Positions 51,827 to 61,184 of a stretch of 64,000 nucleotides of DNA are shown in pieces. Each line of letters begins with the position of its first letter. The stretch's first letter is position 1. Origin of the DNA: Actinacidiphila acididurans. Its GTDB lineage: Bacteria > Actinomycetota > Actinomycetes > Streptomycetales > Streptomycetaceae. The notes beneath the pieces were generated by a model, which had not been told where the DNA came from, did not search any database, and saw nothing but the letters and a program-made list of their open reading frames with translations. The translations under genes were made by a program, and so were the position numbers. Location of the stretch: the NCBI RefSeq assembly GCF_016918855.1, contig NZ_JADKYB010000011.1:124001-188000 (forward strand). The letters are read 5' to 3'.

Positions 51827-52315
51827 CGCGTGACTCCAGTGACGGGGGTCCGCGCGTGCTCGTGACCGGGCGCACCGGGGAAGTGCCCGGTTCCGTCGGC
51901 GGGCGCCGCCGAAGCGGCACCGGGCGGACCGGGGTGCGGGTGCGGTGCGATCGCGGCGCACGGCGTGCGCGCACGGCTGAGGGTGGTGGAGAGGGTGGCG
52001 GGCCCTGTCCCGGGGCCGCGCCGCGATGATGCCGAACCGACGATGTGGTCACCGGCGCTGGGGCCGGCACCTGGTCGTGCCCGGGCGGTGCACAGGTCGT
52101 GCACGTCGTGCCCGTGGTGCTGTTCGCGCCGGGTGTTCCGGCACGGGCGTCGTACAGGGTCGTACGGGCGCCACGACGGCCGCGTCACCGGCCTTCCGTG
52201 CGCCTGCTCCGATATTAACCGGCGGGTAACTTCCGCGCCAGTCCTGTGCGCATGTGATGTGGACGGCATTCAGATGAGCGCCATTGGCCGCGTGCCGGGC
52301 CTCGTGGCCCGGCGG
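51827..52315. other. Gene-free region upstream of the double dehydrogenase
   Basis: This 489-base gap has no credible gene. It should contain the promoter of the minus-strand dehydrogenase and the terminator of the radical SAM gene. GTCGTGCACGTCGTGC-type short repeats occur near 52090-52110, and a somewhat AT-richer patch lies near 52210. Confidence 0.6.
52295..52312 (-). terminator. Hairpin terminator after the radical SAM gene
   Basis: CCGGGCC (52295-52301) and GGCCCGG (52306-52312) pair around a four-base TCGT loop, just past the stop of the minus-strand gene. Confidence 0.7.
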
Positions 52316-53383
52316 TCACATCAGGGTGAGCTGGGTCGGCTCGGGGGTGCCCGGCGCCTGTGCGTCCGGTACGGTCCCGGGCTCGTCGCCGTCCGGCTGC
52401 CCGTCGTCGGCGGCAAGTCCGCGCGAACGGCCGCGCCCGCCGGCCGGGCCGCAGCCGAACTCGGCGGCGAACTCGTGCACATGGCGGGTGACACGGCGCT
52501 GGTACCAGGTGGGCGCATAGGCGCCGCCCGCGTATAGCGCCTCGTAACGCCGCACCAGGTGCGGGTGGTTGCGGGCCAGCCAGGCCATGTACCACTCGCG
52601 CGCTCCCGGGCGCAGGTGCAGGACGAGCGGGGTGATCGAGGTCGCGCCGGCCGCGGCTATGGCGCGTACCGTCGCCCGCAGCTGCTCCGGGGTGTCGGTG
52701 AGGAAGGGCAGCACCGGCGCCATCAGCACCGCGGTGGGGATGTCGTTCGCGGCAAGGGTGCGGCAGACCGCCAGCCGCGTCTCGGGGGACGGCGTGCCCG
52801 GTTCCACGCTGCGCCACATCTCGCCGTCGGTGAAGCCGACGGACAGCGCGATCGACACGTCGGTGACGCGCGCGGCCTGCCGCAGCAGTTCGAGGTCGCG
52901 CAGGATCAGCGAGCCCTTGGTGAGGATGGAGAACGGGTTCGCCCGGTCGCGCAACGCCGCGATGATGCCGGGCATCAGCCGGTAACGGCCCTCGGCCCGC
53001 TGGTAGCAGTCCACGTTGGTGCCCATGGCGACGTGTTCCCCGGCCCAGCGCGGCGAGGCCAGCTCGCGGCGCAGCAGTTCGGGCGCGTTGATCTTCACCA
53101 CGATCTGGCTGTCGAAGTCGCGCCCGGTGTCCAGGTCGAGGTAGCTGTGCGTCTTGCGGGCGAAGCAGTAGACGCAGGCGTGGGTGCAGCCGCGGTAGGG
53201 GTTGATCGTCCACTCGAACGGCATCCGGGACGCGCCCGGCACCCGGTTGAGGATGGTCCGGGCCCGTATCTCGTGGAAGGTGATGCCCCGGAACTCGGGG
53301 GTGTCGAAGGTCCTGGAGGTCACCGCGTCCGCGCCGAAGAGCGCGCCCGCGGCGTCGTCGTGGCCCAGCCGGTCCCAGCGCAT
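52316..53383 (-). CDS. Radical SAM protein (Rv2578c family, SPL-like)
   Basis: A 355-residue radical SAM enzyme. The 4Fe-4S cysteines are in INPYRGCTHACVYCFARKTHSYLDLD (CxxxCxxC) near residue 56, followed by barrel strands VAMGTNVDCYQRAEGRYRLMPGII, FSILTKGSLILRD and VSIALSVGFTDGEMW. This matches the actinobacterial Rv2578c group, distantly related to spore photoproduct lyase. Its reaction is not known; DNA repair is suspected from the SPL relation. AAGGAGG precedes ATG 53383 at ideal distance. An SOS-box-like sequence 34 bases upstream supports damage induction. The last 50 residues are a disordered acidic tail. Confidence 0.88.
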   Translation of the reverse strand: MRWDRLGHDDAAGALFGADAVTSRTFDTPEFRGITFHEIRARTILNRVPGASRMPFEWTINPYRGCTHACVYCFARKTHSYLDLDTGRDFDSQIVVKINAPELLRRELASPRWAGEHVAMGTNVDCYQRAEGRYRLMPGIIAALRDRANPFSILTKGSLILRDLELLRQAARVTDVSIALSVGFTDGEMWRSVEPGTPSPETRLAVCRTLAANDIPTAVLMAPVLPFLTDTPEQLRATVRAIAAAGATSITPLVLHLRPGAREWYMAWLARNHPHLVRRYEALYAGGAYAPTWYQRRVTRHVHEFAAEFGCGPAGGRGRSRGLAADDGQPDGDEPGTVPDAQAPGTPEPTQLTLM

Positions 53384-53416
53384 GACACCCTCCTTCGGTC
53401 GTTCGGCTGTCCACAA

Positions 53417-53432
53417 TAGAACACAGATTCGA
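53417..53432. promoter_or_regulatory. SOS-box-like site TAGAACACAGATTCGA
   Basis: It matches TCGAAC-N4-GTTCGA at 10 of 12 defined positions and is centred about 40 bases upstream of the radical SAM gene start. LexA binding is inferred. Confidence 0.45.
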
Positions 53433-53516
53433 AAAGCGGGTGTGGTTGGCTTGGGCGTCACGTGAAGAACACGTACGGCCACCGGGTCGTACGCACAGCG
53501 AACGAGGAGACAAGCC

Positions 53517-53969
53517 ATGGCGCTGGTCGAGGCCACCACCGAGCGGATCGTCGCGGCGGCCCCGGAGCGGGTCTACGACGCGCTCGCCGACTACGCGGGC
53601 ACGCGCGGCCGGGTGCTGCCCGAGCAGTTCAGCGAGTACGAGGTCAGGGACGGTGGCCAGGGCGCCGGCACCGTCGTGCACTGGCGGCTCCAGGCCACCA
53701 GCAAGCGGGTCCGCGACTGCCTGTTCGACGTCACCGCGCCCACGCCCGGCCAGCTCGTGGAGAGCGACCGCAACTCCTCGCTCGTCACCACCTGGACCGT
53801 CACCCCGGCCGGCGAGGGCCGCAGCAAGGTCGTGGTCGGCAGCGCCTGGCAGGGCGCCACCGGTGTTGGCGGCTTCTTCGAGCGCACCTTCGCGCCCAAG
53901 GGCCTGAACCGGATCTACGACGCGGTGCTCGCCTCCTTCGCGGCGGAGGTCGAGAAGCCGGCCGCCTGA
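53517..53969 (+). CDS. SRPBCC (START-like) superfamily protein
   Basis: A 150-residue polyketide-cyclase/dehydrase-type helix-grip protein: VEATTERIVAAAPERVYDALADYAGTRGRVLP at the start, strands VVHWRLQATSKRVRDCLFDV, SLVTTWTVTPAGEGRSKVVVGSAWQG, and a C-terminal helix LNRIYDAVLASFAAEVEK. The fold binds hydrophobic ligands; no catalytic residue can be assigned. GAGGAG lies seven bases before ATG 53517. It is divergent from the radical SAM gene (133 bases) and may share the regulatory region. Confidence 0.85.
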   Translation: MALVEATTERIVAAAPERVYDALADYAGTRGRVLPEQFSEYEVRDGGQGAGTVVHWRLQATSKRVRDCLFDVTAPTPGQLVESDRNSSLVTTWTVTPAGEGRSKVVVGSAWQGATGVGGFFERTFAPKGLNRIYDAVLASFAAEVEKPAA

Positions 53970-54040
53970 CCGTCACCCCGGTCGCACCCCTTCGGCCCGC
54001 CTCTGCGGGTTTCGGCGCCCGTTCACCAAAAAGGGTGGTT

Positions 54041-54058
54041 TTGCCACCTTCTTGGCAA
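54041..54058. promoter_or_regulatory. Inverted repeat TTGCCA-N6-TGGCAA
   Basis: Perfect 6-bp arms lie about 95 bases upstream of the MFS exporter start. It is a possible operator; the nearby AAGGGTGG/CCACCTT pairing could also end the preceding transcript. Confidence 0.4.
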
Positions 54059-54084
54059 TCGTTGGCGCTGCCTCTCGTTGTCGC

Positions 54085-54112
54085 GTCAGCGGATACCGCG
54101 GGATCCGCTGAC
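54085..54112. promoter_or_regulatory. Inverted repeat GTCAGCGGAT-N8-ATCCGCTGAC upstream of the MFS exporter
   Basis: Perfect 10-bp arms with an 8-base spacer, ending 37 bases before the GTG start. The size fits a TetR-type repressor site, but no regulator gene adjoins it. Confidence 0.55.
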
Positions 54113-54149
54113 AACGGCGGCGACGCAGGCGCGACGAAGGGGAGTGGCA

Positions 54150-56639
54150 GTGAGTGGCGGCACGGTGATCGAGCGTACGGCTGCGGGGCCCGGCGAGGCC
54201 GGCGCGCCGCCGGGCGGGGGCGGCACCGCGGCGGCGGGCGGGCCGCTCCCGGGCGGCCCGGACCCGGCACCGGGCGCCCGGCCGGAACCGCCGGCCCCGG
54301 GACGGCCGGCGGACTCCGCCGCCGAGCCGGACGGCGGCGACGCACAGGACCCGGCCGGCGGCGGCACGCGGGACCCGGCCGGCGGCGCGGTCGACCCGCC
54401 GGTGGCCGGACTCACCCCGCGCCGGGTCCGCCTGGTCTTCACCGGGTTGATGCTGGCCCTGCTGCTGGCCGCCCTGGACCAGATGATCGTGGCCACCGCG
54501 CTGCCCCGGATCGTCGGCGAGTTGCACGGCCTGGACCGGATGTCCTGGGTGGTCACCGCCTACCTGCTGGCCTCCACCATCGGCCTGCCGGTCTACGGCA
54601 AGCTCGGCGACCTGTTCGGCCGCAAGGGCGTCTTCCAGTTCGCCATCCTCACCTTTGTCGCCGGCTCGGCGCTCGCCGCCTGGTCGCGCAGCATGAACGA
54701 GCTCATCGCCTTCCGTGCCGTCCAGGGCGTGGGCGGCGGCGGACTGATGATCGGCGTGCAGGCGATCATGGCCGACATCGTCCCGCCGCGGCAGCGCGGC
54801 CGCTACATGGGACTGATCGGCGCCGCCTTCGGGCTCGCCTCGGTGGCGGGCCCGCTGCTCGGCGGCTTCTTCACCGACCACGCCTCCTGGCGCTGGTGCT
54901 TCCTGATCAACGTGCCGTTCGGCCTCGTCACCCTCGCCGTGGTGACCCTCGTCCTCAAGCTCCCCAAGCCCACCGCCCGCCCCCGCCTGGACGTGCTCGG
55001 CGCCCTGCTGCTGGCCGGCGGCTCCACCTGCCTGGTGCTGCTGACCACCTGGGGCGGCTCCACCTACCCCTGGCGGTCCCGGGAGATCCTGGGCCTGGGC
55101 GGCGGCGCCCTGCTGTGCGCCGTCCTGTTCGTGCTGGTCGAGCATTTCGCCGTCGAGCCGATCATCCCGCTGCGACTGTTCCGCGACGGCGTCTTCAACG
55201 TCACCGCGGTCATCGGCGCTGTGGTCGGCATCGCCCTGTTCGGCGCGGCCAGCTACCTGCCGACCTTCCTGCAGATGGTCGACGGCGCCAGCGCCACCGA
55301 CTCGGGACTGCTCATGCTGCCGATGATGCTCGGCGTGGTGGTCGCCTCCATCGTCGGCGGCCAGCTCATCAGCCGCACCGGCCGCTACCGGATCTATCCC
55401 CTGCTCGGCGGCGCCCTCTCGGCGGTCGGCATGTGGCTGCTGTCGTACCTGGACGCCGACACCCCACGGGCGACGTACAGCGTCTGGATGGCCGTGCTCG
55501 GCCTCGGCATCGGGCTGACCCTGCCGGTGCTCGTGCTGGCCGTGCAGAACTCGGTGCGGCCCGCCGACATCGGTTCGGCCACCAGCGCCAACAACTACTT
55601 CCGGCAGATCGGCGGCTCGGTCGGCGCCGCGATCTTCGGCACCCTGTTCGCCGACCGGCTCGCCAAGCGCCTGGCCGCCGAGCTCCCGCACGGGGTGCGG
55701 CTGCCCGACCCGCAGTCCGTCACCCCGCAACTGGTCCGGGCGTTCCCGCCACCGGTCCGCGACGGCTACATCCGGGCGTACACCGACGCCATGCCGCGGA
55801 TCTTCCTGTACCTGGTGCCGGTGCTCGTGCTCGGCTTCCTCTTCGCCTTCCTGCTCAAGGAGAAACCTTTGGTGACCCAGCACGCCTCCGCCGCCCCGGC
55901 CGCGCATCCGATGACGCACGACGCCCCCGACTCCCCGCCCGACGCGTACACCGTCGCGTACTCCGCGGCGCACCTCGGCGCGCCCGACGCCCAGGTGCCG
56001 GGCGCGCGGCGGGCGCACAACGGGGGAGTGCCGGTGTGCGGCACCGTGCGGCACTCCGACGGCAGCTCGGTCGGCCGCGCCGCGCTCACCCTCATCGACG
56101 GCGCCGGGCGCCAGGTCGGCCGCGGCGCCACCGCCGAGGACGGCCGCTACGCGCTGAGCACGCCCGGCGGGGGCGCGTACGTGCTGATCGCCGCGGCCGG
56201 CGGTCACCAGCCGCAGGCGGTCAGCGTCACCGTGGCCGATCACCCGGTCGAACTGGACGTGGTGCTGGGCGGCGCCGGGCGGCTGGCCGGCATCGTGCAC
56301 ACCGCCGACGGCACCCCGGTACGCGAGGCGGTGGTCACCCTCACCGACGTCCGCGGGGACGTGGTGGCCACCTCCCGCAGCGGTCGCGAGGGCGGTTACA
56401 CGCTGACCGACCTGGTCGCGGGGGAGTACACCCTGGCCGCCAGTGCCCCCGCCTTCCGCCCGGCCGCGCTCCCGGTCTCGGTGCAGGCCTCCCGGGAGAC
56501 CCGGCAGGACGTGGAACTTGCCGGCGGCGCGGTGCTGCGCGGCACCGTGCGCGCCCCCTCGTCCGTACTCCGGCCCTCGGTCCTCGCCTGCGGGCTTCCG
56601 CCTGGCGGGTCCGTTCGGCGGGTCCCCGTGCGGGCGGCC
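54150..56639 (+). CDS. MFS multidrug exporter with C-terminal carboxypeptidase-regulatory-like repeats, 3' end broken
   Basis: An EmrB/QacA-type exporter. After a disordered Pro/Gly-rich leader of about 85 residues come 14 helices (VFTGLMLALLLAALDQMIVATALPRIVGEL; motif A GKLGDLFGRKGVFQFA; motif C GAAFGLASVAGPLLGG) to about residue 570. Then two carboxypeptidase-regulatory-like beta-sandwich repeats (VCGTVRHSDGSSVGRAALTL; LAGIVHTADGTPVREAVVTL) and the first strand of a third, LRGTVRA, near 56550. There homology stops, no stop codon follows in frame until 58343, and the frame runs antisense through the next gene. The end given here is where the convergent gene begins. GTG 54150 has AAGGGGAG upstream. 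Confidence 0.85.
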
Positions 56640-58319
56640 TCAGCCTCCGACGGCCGGCAGGTCCTTCTTGCTGCACTGGGTGCCGCGGATCTGGCCGAAG
56701 CTCCCGCCGATCCGGTACTTGCCCGGCGCCGGCGCGTACAGCCGGGTCCAGTCGCCGTCCTGGATCAGGCAGCCGTGTTTGTTGTCCGAGGCGCCCTCGA
56801 TGCCGAGCACCGGCGACCAGGGGATACGGACCAGGGTGTTGCCGGCCACCGGCATGGTGACGGTGAGTTCCGCCGGGCCCGCCTCGTCCACCACGGCCGG
56901 CGGGTCGGCCAGTGGCTCCGACCCGGCGACCCGGAAGACCTTCCAGTTCTGGTCGTGCCACACCGGCCGCAGCCACGGCTGCCCGGCGGCCACGATCTTC
57001 GCCTCCCGGACCGCCGCCACGTCCGGCTCGTCCGAGGGCAGCACCACGTAGTTGACACTCCAGCGGTGCAGCCAGTCCCGGTAGGTGCCGGGGGTCAGGG
57101 TGCCGTCGTAGAACAGCGCGTTGCGCTCCACGTCCGCCTGCCGGTTCCAGCCGCGGGCCAGGTTGACGTACGGGGACAGGCCCGACGCCTCCCAGTGCGA
57201 GCGCAGCGGCACCACTTCCACCCGCCCGAGGTCCGCCCTGACGTGCCGCAACTCGGTGATCAGCGGGGCCGCGTGCTTGATCGTCGCGGACGCCGCGGAG
57301 GTGCTGACCTGGTCGACGATCGGCTTGGTGATCTGCCACACGGCGACGCCCGTGAACGCCAGCCACAGGGCGACGGTTCGGCGCCCGCCGATGGTGTTGC
57401 CGCGCGCCACTATCAGCACCGCGGTGCCGCCGAACAGCAGCGCCAGGCGTTCGACGTTGCTCCCGATGGGCGACGGAATGATCCAGGTGAGCACCACACC
57501 GAACCCGTACACCCAGGCGCCGGCCCGCATGGAGCGCCACCGCTTGGGCATTATCAAGGAGCAGGTCACGGCGACCGCGAACGGGATGATGGCGAAGTAC
57601 CAGGCGAAGGGCTGCACGCCGTAGAACGGGAACAGCAGCGAGGTCGCGCCCACCACCACCGGCGGGGCCACGAACAGCGGGTAGGACTCGTTGCGCCGCC
57701 CGGTCAGGAACATCGCGGCGGCGACCACCAGCATGAACAGGCCCGCGACGGGGCTGCACATGGTGGCGAGCGCGGTCAGGGCGGTGGCCATGGCCAGCCG
57801 GTGCGGCCTGCCGCGCACCGCGCGCTCCGGCGGGAACAGAAGTACGGTGGCCACCAGCGCGAAGAGCATGCCCAGCGCGAAGGTGACGCGCCCGGAGACG
57901 ACGTCACACCAAAGAGCGAAGGTCGTCCACATCACCGGGATGAGCGGGCGTTCCACCTTGGCCCGCATCAGCAGGGCGGCCGCGACGGTCGCGGACAAGG
58001 TGCCGGCTATCACCGCGGTGGTGCGCACACCGAGCACGGCCATGATGTAGGGCGACAGGATGCTGTACGAGGCGGGGTGCAGGCCGCCGTACCACGACAG
58101 GTTGTACGTGGCGGACGGGTGGGCCTTTATGAAGTCCGTCCAGGCGTACTGGGCGGCCATGTCACCGGAGTCGCGGGCCAGGAAGATCGCCCACAGCAGG
58201 TGCAGGAGCGCCGCGGCTGCCGTGGCGACGACGACCGGACGCCTGGGGTCGAACCGCCGCAGCAGCGCGGTCGGCCGCCATCCCGTGCCGGCCATGCGTG
58301 CGGTGTGCGCCGTGGTCAC
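56640..58319 (-). CDS. Polytopic membrane protein, GT-C glycosyltransferase-like
   Basis: A 559-residue protein with about ten hydrophobic helices in the first 340 residues and an outside domain of about 210 residues at the C-terminus. The acidic/His loop after helix 1 (ARDSGDMAAQYAWTDFIKAHPSATYNLSWYGGLHPASYSIL) has the place and polarity of the catalytic first loop of lipid-linked sugar transferases (GT-C fold), and the length fits. The sugar donor and acceptor are unknown, and a non-enzymatic role is possible. The GTG at 58319 is preceded by AGAGGG. It converges on the broken MFS gene; the normal intergenic DNA between them seems to be missing. Confidence 0.75.
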   Translation of the reverse strand: MTTAHTARMAGTGWRPTALLRRFDPRRPVVVATAAAALLHLLWAIFLARDSGDMAAQYAWTDFIKAHPSATYNLSWYGGLHPASYSILSPYIMAVLGVRTTAVIAGTLSATVAAALLMRAKVERPLIPVMWTTFALWCDVVSGRVTFALGMLFALVATVLLFPPERAVRGRPHRLAMATALTALATMCSPVAGLFMLVVAAAMFLTGRRNESYPLFVAPPVVVGATSLLFPFYGVQPFAWYFAIIPFAVAVTCSLIMPKRWRSMRAGAWVYGFGVVLTWIIPSPIGSNVERLALLFGGTAVLIVARGNTIGGRRTVALWLAFTGVAVWQITKPIVDQVSTSAASATIKHAAPLITELRHVRADLGRVEVVPLRSHWEASGLSPYVNLARGWNRQADVERNALFYDGTLTPGTYRDWLHRWSVNYVVLPSDEPDVAAVREAKIVAAGQPWLRPVWHDQNWKVFRVAGSEPLADPPAVVDEAGPAELTVTMPVAGNTLVRIPWSPVLGIEGASDNKHGCLIQDGDWTRLYAPAPGKYRIGGSFGQIRGTQCSKKDLPAVGG

Positions 58320-58969
58320 GTGCCCTCTTCCGATCGCGAGTGACGTACTTCCGTCCGGCCGGGTCCTGTCCGGCCGGACACGGACCCTTCTCCCAGGGTG
58401 CCTCGGATCAGGGTTCGAGCAGAGAGATTGGACGCTAGCACGGCTGGTTTGGTTGCCTGTCCGCGGGCGTACGCCCGGATTCCTGCCCCGCTTCCCGTGT
58501 TGTACTACCGCGCGCGCACGATGGTGGCGGCGTCGCAGATCATGAACCCGCAGGTGATCGTACGGAGGTGCGAATGCGGGCGGACTGTTGGGCCGTTCGG
58601 GTGACGAGATGATGCGTGCGGGATCAATGGGGATGAACCGCCTCGAACGGTGTGAACTCGCCCTATCGATGGACGTTTCGGCTGCCGGCCGGGGGACGGC
58701 CGGTTTCGCCCTGGGCATAATTTCGGCCGAGGTCGCCGTGGCGGCCGCGCCCGACTGTCCGCCCTCTCCTTCCGGCCGTACGCACGGCCGGTGAACTCCG
58801 GCTGGCGGCGACCGAGTTCACTTCCGGCGGCAAGTCACTGGTGTGCGCGCGGAATCCGCTGGTCACGGTACGCGGCGGCGGGTCTCAAGAGGTCTGGACC
58901 ACAGAAGTTTTCCACAGGGCGGCAGAAGGCTCTGGCAGGCCGCTCCCGCCGCCGCGTAACGTGCTGGCC
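58320..58969. other. Gene-poor divergent region with promoters for the flanking genes
   Basis: The 650-base gap separates the minus-strand membrane protein and the plus-strand peptidase operon. It is slightly less GC-rich near 58420-58480 and 58580-58660. A short direct repeat of GTCCGGCCGG is near 58352-58378. Apart from a 12-codon reading frame at 58574, I see no credible gene. Confidence 0.6.
58574..58612 (+). CDS. Possible 12-residue leader peptide
   Basis: ATG at 58574 with GGAGG five bases upstream encodes MRADCWAVRVTR and a TGA that overlaps two following ATGs. Cys and Trp codons in so short a frame with a perfect ribosome site resemble attenuator leaders, but the next real gene is 357 bases away. 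Treat as tentative. Confidence 0.25.
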   Translation: MRADCWAVRVTR

Positions 58970-59803
58970 ATGAAGATCCTCATCTCCGCGGACATGGAGG
59001 GCGCGACCGGTGTGACCTGGCCGGCCGACGTGCTGCCCGGCAGCGAGCAGTGGCAGCGCTGCCGCCACATGTTCACCTCGGACGTCAACGCCGCCGTGGC
59101 CGGCTTCTTCGACGGCGGCGCCGACGAGGTGCTCATCAACGAGGCCCACTGGTCGATGCGCAACCTGCTGCTGGAGAAGCTGGACGAGCGGGCCGAGATG
59201 CTCACCGGCCGGCACAAGGACCTGTCCATGGTCGAGGGCGTCCAGCACGGGGACGTCGACGGCATCGCGTTCGTCGGCTACCACACCGGCGCCGGCACCG
59301 AGGGCGTGCTCGCCCACACCTACCTCGCCAACTCCATCACCGGAGTGTGGGTCAACGGCGAGCAGGCCAGCGAGGGCAGGCTCAACTCGCTGGTCGTCGC
59401 CGAGTACGGGGTGCCGGTGGTCCTCGTCACCGGCGACGACCGCACCGGCGAGGACGCGGCGGGGTACGCGCCCGCCGCCCGTACCGTCGCCGTGAAGGAC
59501 TACGTGTCGCGGTACGCCGCGGTGTGCCGCCCGCCCGCGCGCACCGCCGCCGACATCAGGGCCGCCGCCAAGGAGGGCGCGGCCCTCGCCGTGCGGCACG
59601 AGCCGGTGCAGGCCGGCCCCTTCACCGTGGAACTGGAGTTCGACGCGGTCCACTTGGCGGGCGCCGCCACCGTGGTGCCCGGAGTCGAGCGCACCGCCGA
59701 CCGCCGGGTGTCGTACACCCTGCCGACCATGTACGAGGCGATCAGGGCCTTCAAGGCCGTCACCACCCTCGTCTCGCAGGCCGTGGAGGAGCAGTATGGC
59801 TGA
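58970..59803 (+). CDS. M55 family D-aminopeptidase (DppA-like)
   Basis: A 277-residue zinc peptidase that releases D-amino acids from peptides such as D-Ala-D-Ala. The metal motif SxDxEG is SADMEGATGVT at residues 6-16, and further ligands are in NEAHWSMRN near 60 and GYHTGAGTEGVLAHTY near 103-115. B. subtilis DppA, the type member, has the same layout and size. ATG 58970 is the start that gives the usual MKILISADMEG N-terminus. The next gene starts eight bases before its stop. It leads a four-hydrolase operon. Confidence 0.92.
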   Translation: MKILISADMEGATGVTWPADVLPGSEQWQRCRHMFTSDVNAAVAGFFDGGADEVLINEAHWSMRNLLLEKLDERAEMLTGRHKDLSMVEGVQHGDVDGIAFVGYHTGAGTEGVLAHTYLANSITGVWVNGEQASEGRLNSLVVAEYGVPVVLVTGDDRTGEDAAGYAPAARTVAVKDYVSRYAAVCRPPARTAADIRAAAKEGAALAVRHEPVQAGPFTVELEFDAVHLAGAATVVPGVERTADRRVSYTLPTMYEAIRAFKAVTTLVSQAVEEQYG

Positions 59804-61184
59804 GCAGACCGTGCGCACCGCCCCCGTCGTCGACGACCTGGCGCTGGAGGAAGTGGTCCGCTTCACTTCCGACCTGATCCGGATCGACACCACCAACCGT
59901 GGTGGCGGCGACGGCAACGAGCGGCCCGCCGCCGAATACGTCGCCGGGCACCTGGCCGACGCCGGGATCGAGCCGGTGATCCTGGAGTCCGCGCCGCACC
60001 GCGCCAACGTGGTGGCCCGCATCCCCGGCACCGACCCGTCCGCCGCGGCCCTGCTGGTCCACGGCCACCTCGACGTGGTCCCGGCAGAAGCCGCCGACTG
60101 GAGCGTGCCGCCCTTCTCCGGCGACGTCCGGGACGGCGTCGTGTGGGGCCGCGGCGCCATCGACATGAAGAACATGGATGCGATGGTGCTCGCCGCCGTC
60201 CGCGCCTGGGCCCGCTCCGGCACCCGCCCCGCCCGCGACATCGTGCTCGCCTTCACCGCCGACGAGGAGGACAGCGCCGTCTACGGCTCCGGCTTCCTCG
60301 CCGACCGGCACCCCGAGCTGTTCGAGGGCTGCACCGAGGGCATCAGCGAATCCGGCGCCTACACCTTCCACGCAGGCGACGACCTGCGGATCTACCCGGT
60401 GGCGGCCGGCGAGCGCGGCACCGCCTGGCTGAAGCTCACCGCGCGCGGCACCGCCGGCCACGGCTCCAAGGTCAACCACGACAACGCGGTCAGCCACCTC
60501 GCCGCGGCCGTCGCCCGGATCGGCGCCCACCGCTGGCCGGTACGGCTGACCGAGACCGTTCGGGCCGCGCTCACCGAACTCGCCGCCCTGCACGGCGTGC
60601 CCGCCGACCTCGACGACGTGGACGCCACCCTGGACCGGCTCGGCCCGTCGGCCTCCCTGGTGCGGGCCACCGTCCGCAACAGCGCCAACCCCACCATGCT
60701 CCAGGCCGGTTACAAGCTCAACGTGATCCCCGGCTCGGCCACCGCGCACGTCGACGGACGGGTCCTGCCCGGCGGTGAGGCCGAGTTCACCGCCACCATG
60801 GACGAACTCACCGGCCCGCACGTGGACTGGGAGTACCACCACCGGGAAGTCCCGCTCCAGGCCCCGGTGGACTCGCCCACCTTCGCCGCCATGCGCGAGG
60901 CGCTGCTGCACTTCGACCCGGCGGCGCACGTGGTGCCGTACTGCATGTCGGGCGGCACCGACGCCAAGCAGTTCTCCCGGCTCGGCATCACCGGCTACGG
61001 GTTCTCGCCGCTGCGGCTGCCGCCCGGCTTCGACTACCAGGCGCTCTTCCACGGCGTGGACGAACGGGTGCCGGTGGACGCCCTGCACTTCGGCGTGCGG
61101 GTGCTGGACCGCTTCCTGCGCGGGGCGGCCGGCGATCAGGCGATGGCGGACGAGTTGACGCACAGTCAGGGGATCGGCGCATGA
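59796..61184 (+). CDS. M20 family metallopeptidase (ArgE/DapE/CPG2-like)
   Basis: A 462-residue di-zinc exopeptidase. Metal-binding motifs are LLVHGHLDVVPAEAADWS near residue 87, GRGAIDMKNMDAMVLAAV near 121 and TADEEDSAVYGSG near 154, then SESGAYTF and the C-terminal His in ELFHGVDERV-like context (LFHGVDERVPVDAL). A dimerisation domain lies between about 210 and 330. The family removes C-terminal or N-acyl amino acids; this branch is unassigned. Coupled to the M55 gene upstream (8-base overlap) and to the S9 gene downstream (ATGA), it should act on the same peptides. Confidence 0.92.
   Translation: MAEQTVRTAPVVDDLALEEVVRFTSDLIRIDTTNRGGGDGNERPAAEYVAGHLADAGIEPVILESAPHRANVVARIPGTDPSAAALLVHGHLDVVPAEAADWSVPPFSGDVRDGVVWGRGAIDMKNMDAMVLAAVRAWARSGTRPARDIVLAFTADEEDSAVYGSGFLADRHPELFEGCTEGISESGAYTFHAGDDLRIYPVAAGERGTAWLKLTARGTAGHGSKVNHDNAVSHLAAAVARIGAHRWPVRLTETVRAALTELAALHGVPADLDDVDATLDRLGPSASLVRATVRNSANPTMLQAGYKLNVIPGSATAHVDGRVLPGGEAEFTATMDELTGPHVDWEYHHREVPLQAPVDSPTFAAMREALLHFDPAAHVVPYCMSGGTDAKQFSRLGITGYGFSPLRLPPGFDYQALFHGVDERVPVDALHFGVRVLDRFLRGAAGDQAMADELTHSQGIGA

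Noticed and set aside
53462..56860. 1,132-codon plus-strand open frame in a second frame over the SRPBCC and MFS genes
   Set aside because: Arg/Pro/Ala-rich nonsense in the alternate frame; the MFS frame carries all helices and motifs.
56640..58343. The antisense extension of the MFS frame as a real protein domain
   Set aside because: It mirrors the membrane-protein gene on the other strand and has no recognisable fold; I treat it as a broken gene end and describe it as a finding instead.
58588..58794. 68-codon open frame before the peptidase operon
   Set aside because: No good start site of its own, no recognisable domain, and a composition like non-coding DNA.
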